From contig JAFEKR010000005.1 in assembly GCA_019022495.1 (NCBI GenBank), positions 3,596,001 to 3,660,000 on the forward strand: 64,000 bases of DNA. Reading direction: 5' to 3'. This document shows positions 63,601-64,000 of the stretch, in pieces. This DNA comes from Epichloe hybrida (taxonomy: Eukaryota; Ascomycota; Sordariomycetes; Hypocreales; Clavicipitaceae). A program made the position numbers and the translations under genes. Position 1 is the stretch's first letter, and each line of letters starts with the position of its first letter. The notes beneath the pieces were generated by a model. The model ran no database searches. It saw only the letters and a list, made by a program, of their open reading frames with translations, and had not been told where the DNA came from.

Positions 63601-64000
63601 TATCTAGGTAATAGGATTATACTTACTTTATTTTAATAGTAATAGCTACCTTTAGAAGTAGCTTTAATAAGTTTAAATAGCCTATTATAAAGCTATATAA
63701 TTTAAGCTAAAGTCTAGTAGTATATTAGTAATAAGTAAATAGATTTTAGTTAAGAGAGATATATTATAATATAGTTTTTATTATTTTAGAAGTAATAAGT
63801 ATATTTTATTAAATAGCCTATTAAATATTAGCTATAAAGAAATAGTAAGTAAGTAAAGAAGTTATACTTAAAGATTTATTATATTTAGCTAGGAAGGTTT
63901 TTTTATTAATAAGGTATTCTAGAATCTTATAAATACTATTTTTAGGAGAATATTTTATATTATTACTTACTAATAATAGTGTATATATAGAATTTTCTTT
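57601..64000 (+). mobile_element. Ty3/gypsy chromovirus copy 2, RIP-degenerate, runs off the right edge
   Basis: Collinear with copy 1 from its internal start. It lacks the hAT-like insert (intact target near 58186-58206) and retains a 176-bp protease-region segment missing from copy 1. Reverse transcriptase is near 59826-60200 with YLDNMLIYS, integrase near 61740-62200 and the chromodomain near 62880-62935. The 3' extension is present to the window end, equivalent to about 56,410 in copy 1. It is generally more A/T-converted than copy 1. Not functional. Confidence 0.85.

Larger units (their letters stand above)
46058..64000. other. AT-rich, RIP-mutated heterochromatic block
   Basis: From 46058 to the window end the sequence is overwhelmingly A/T, dominated by TA steps with very few CA or TG, and every recognisable element is riddled with TAA/TAG. 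This is the pattern of CpA-to-TpA conversion by RIP in filamentous ascomycetes. No intact coding frame was found. All contents I can identify are transposon remnants. Confidence 0.9.

Overview
The window is nuclear DNA of a filamentous ascomycete. The genes have short (about 60-180 bp) GT-AG introns, and the protein set (AreA-type GATA factor, Dbf2, Pkc1, Med12, Pat1) points to Sordariomycetes, most likely Hypocreales. That placement comes from remembered family resemblance and was not searched. Recurrent ACTCCGTA/TACGGAGT palindromes between genes fit the same group. From about 46.06 kb the sequence changes abruptly to extremely AT-rich DNA full of TA dinucleotides with very few CA/TG, as expected of RIP (repeat-induced point mutation), so the window crosses a gene-rich/heterochromatin border.

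Gene-rich part (1-46,057): MED12 (-, C-terminus off the left edge); a secreted CREG-like split-barrel protein (-); the NDR kinase DBF2 (+); the GATA nitrogen regulator areA (-), which carries an apparent one-base frameshift near its N-terminus; a LITAF-type zinc protein (-); a secreted ML/NPC2-like lipid-binding protein (+); RNA polymerase III subunit RPC5/Rpc37 (+); the mRNA-decapping activator PAT1 (-); a KRE2/MNT1-family GT15 mannosyltransferase (+) with an overlapping uORF; mitochondrial ribosomal protein uS12m (-); a short/branched-chain acyl-CoA dehydrogenase (+); protein kinase C PKC1 in seven exons (-); the mitochondrial inner-membrane protein SHE9/MDM33 (-); and a HAD phosphatase (+). 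Apart from areA these look intact. They are mostly housekeeping genes with no shared pathway: transcription (MED12, areA, RPC5), mRNA turnover (PAT1), septation and wall-integrity signalling (DBF2, PKC1), wall glycosylation (GT15), and mitochondria (uS12m, ACAD, SHE9).

Border (44.1-46.06 kb): an intergenic stretch with large imperfect inverted repeats, then a MYND zinc-finger gene broken three ways: a +1 frameshift in an A5 run, a 424-bp MITE-like insertion with AT target duplications, and truncation by a Tc1/mariner-like element.

AT-rich part (46,058-64,000): no intact gene. I see a Tc1/mariner remnant split by a solo LTR, an inverted solo LTR, hAT-like fragments, and two degenerate Ty3/gypsy chromovirus copies in direct tandem that share the LTR at 57,331-57,600. 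The first copy (48,223-57,600) contains a 1,661-bp non-coding hAT-like insertion with a perfect 8-bp target duplication. The second runs off the right edge. Stops fall mainly where Gln and Trp codons would be, and the YLDD catalytic motif reads YLDN in both copies, consistent with RIP.
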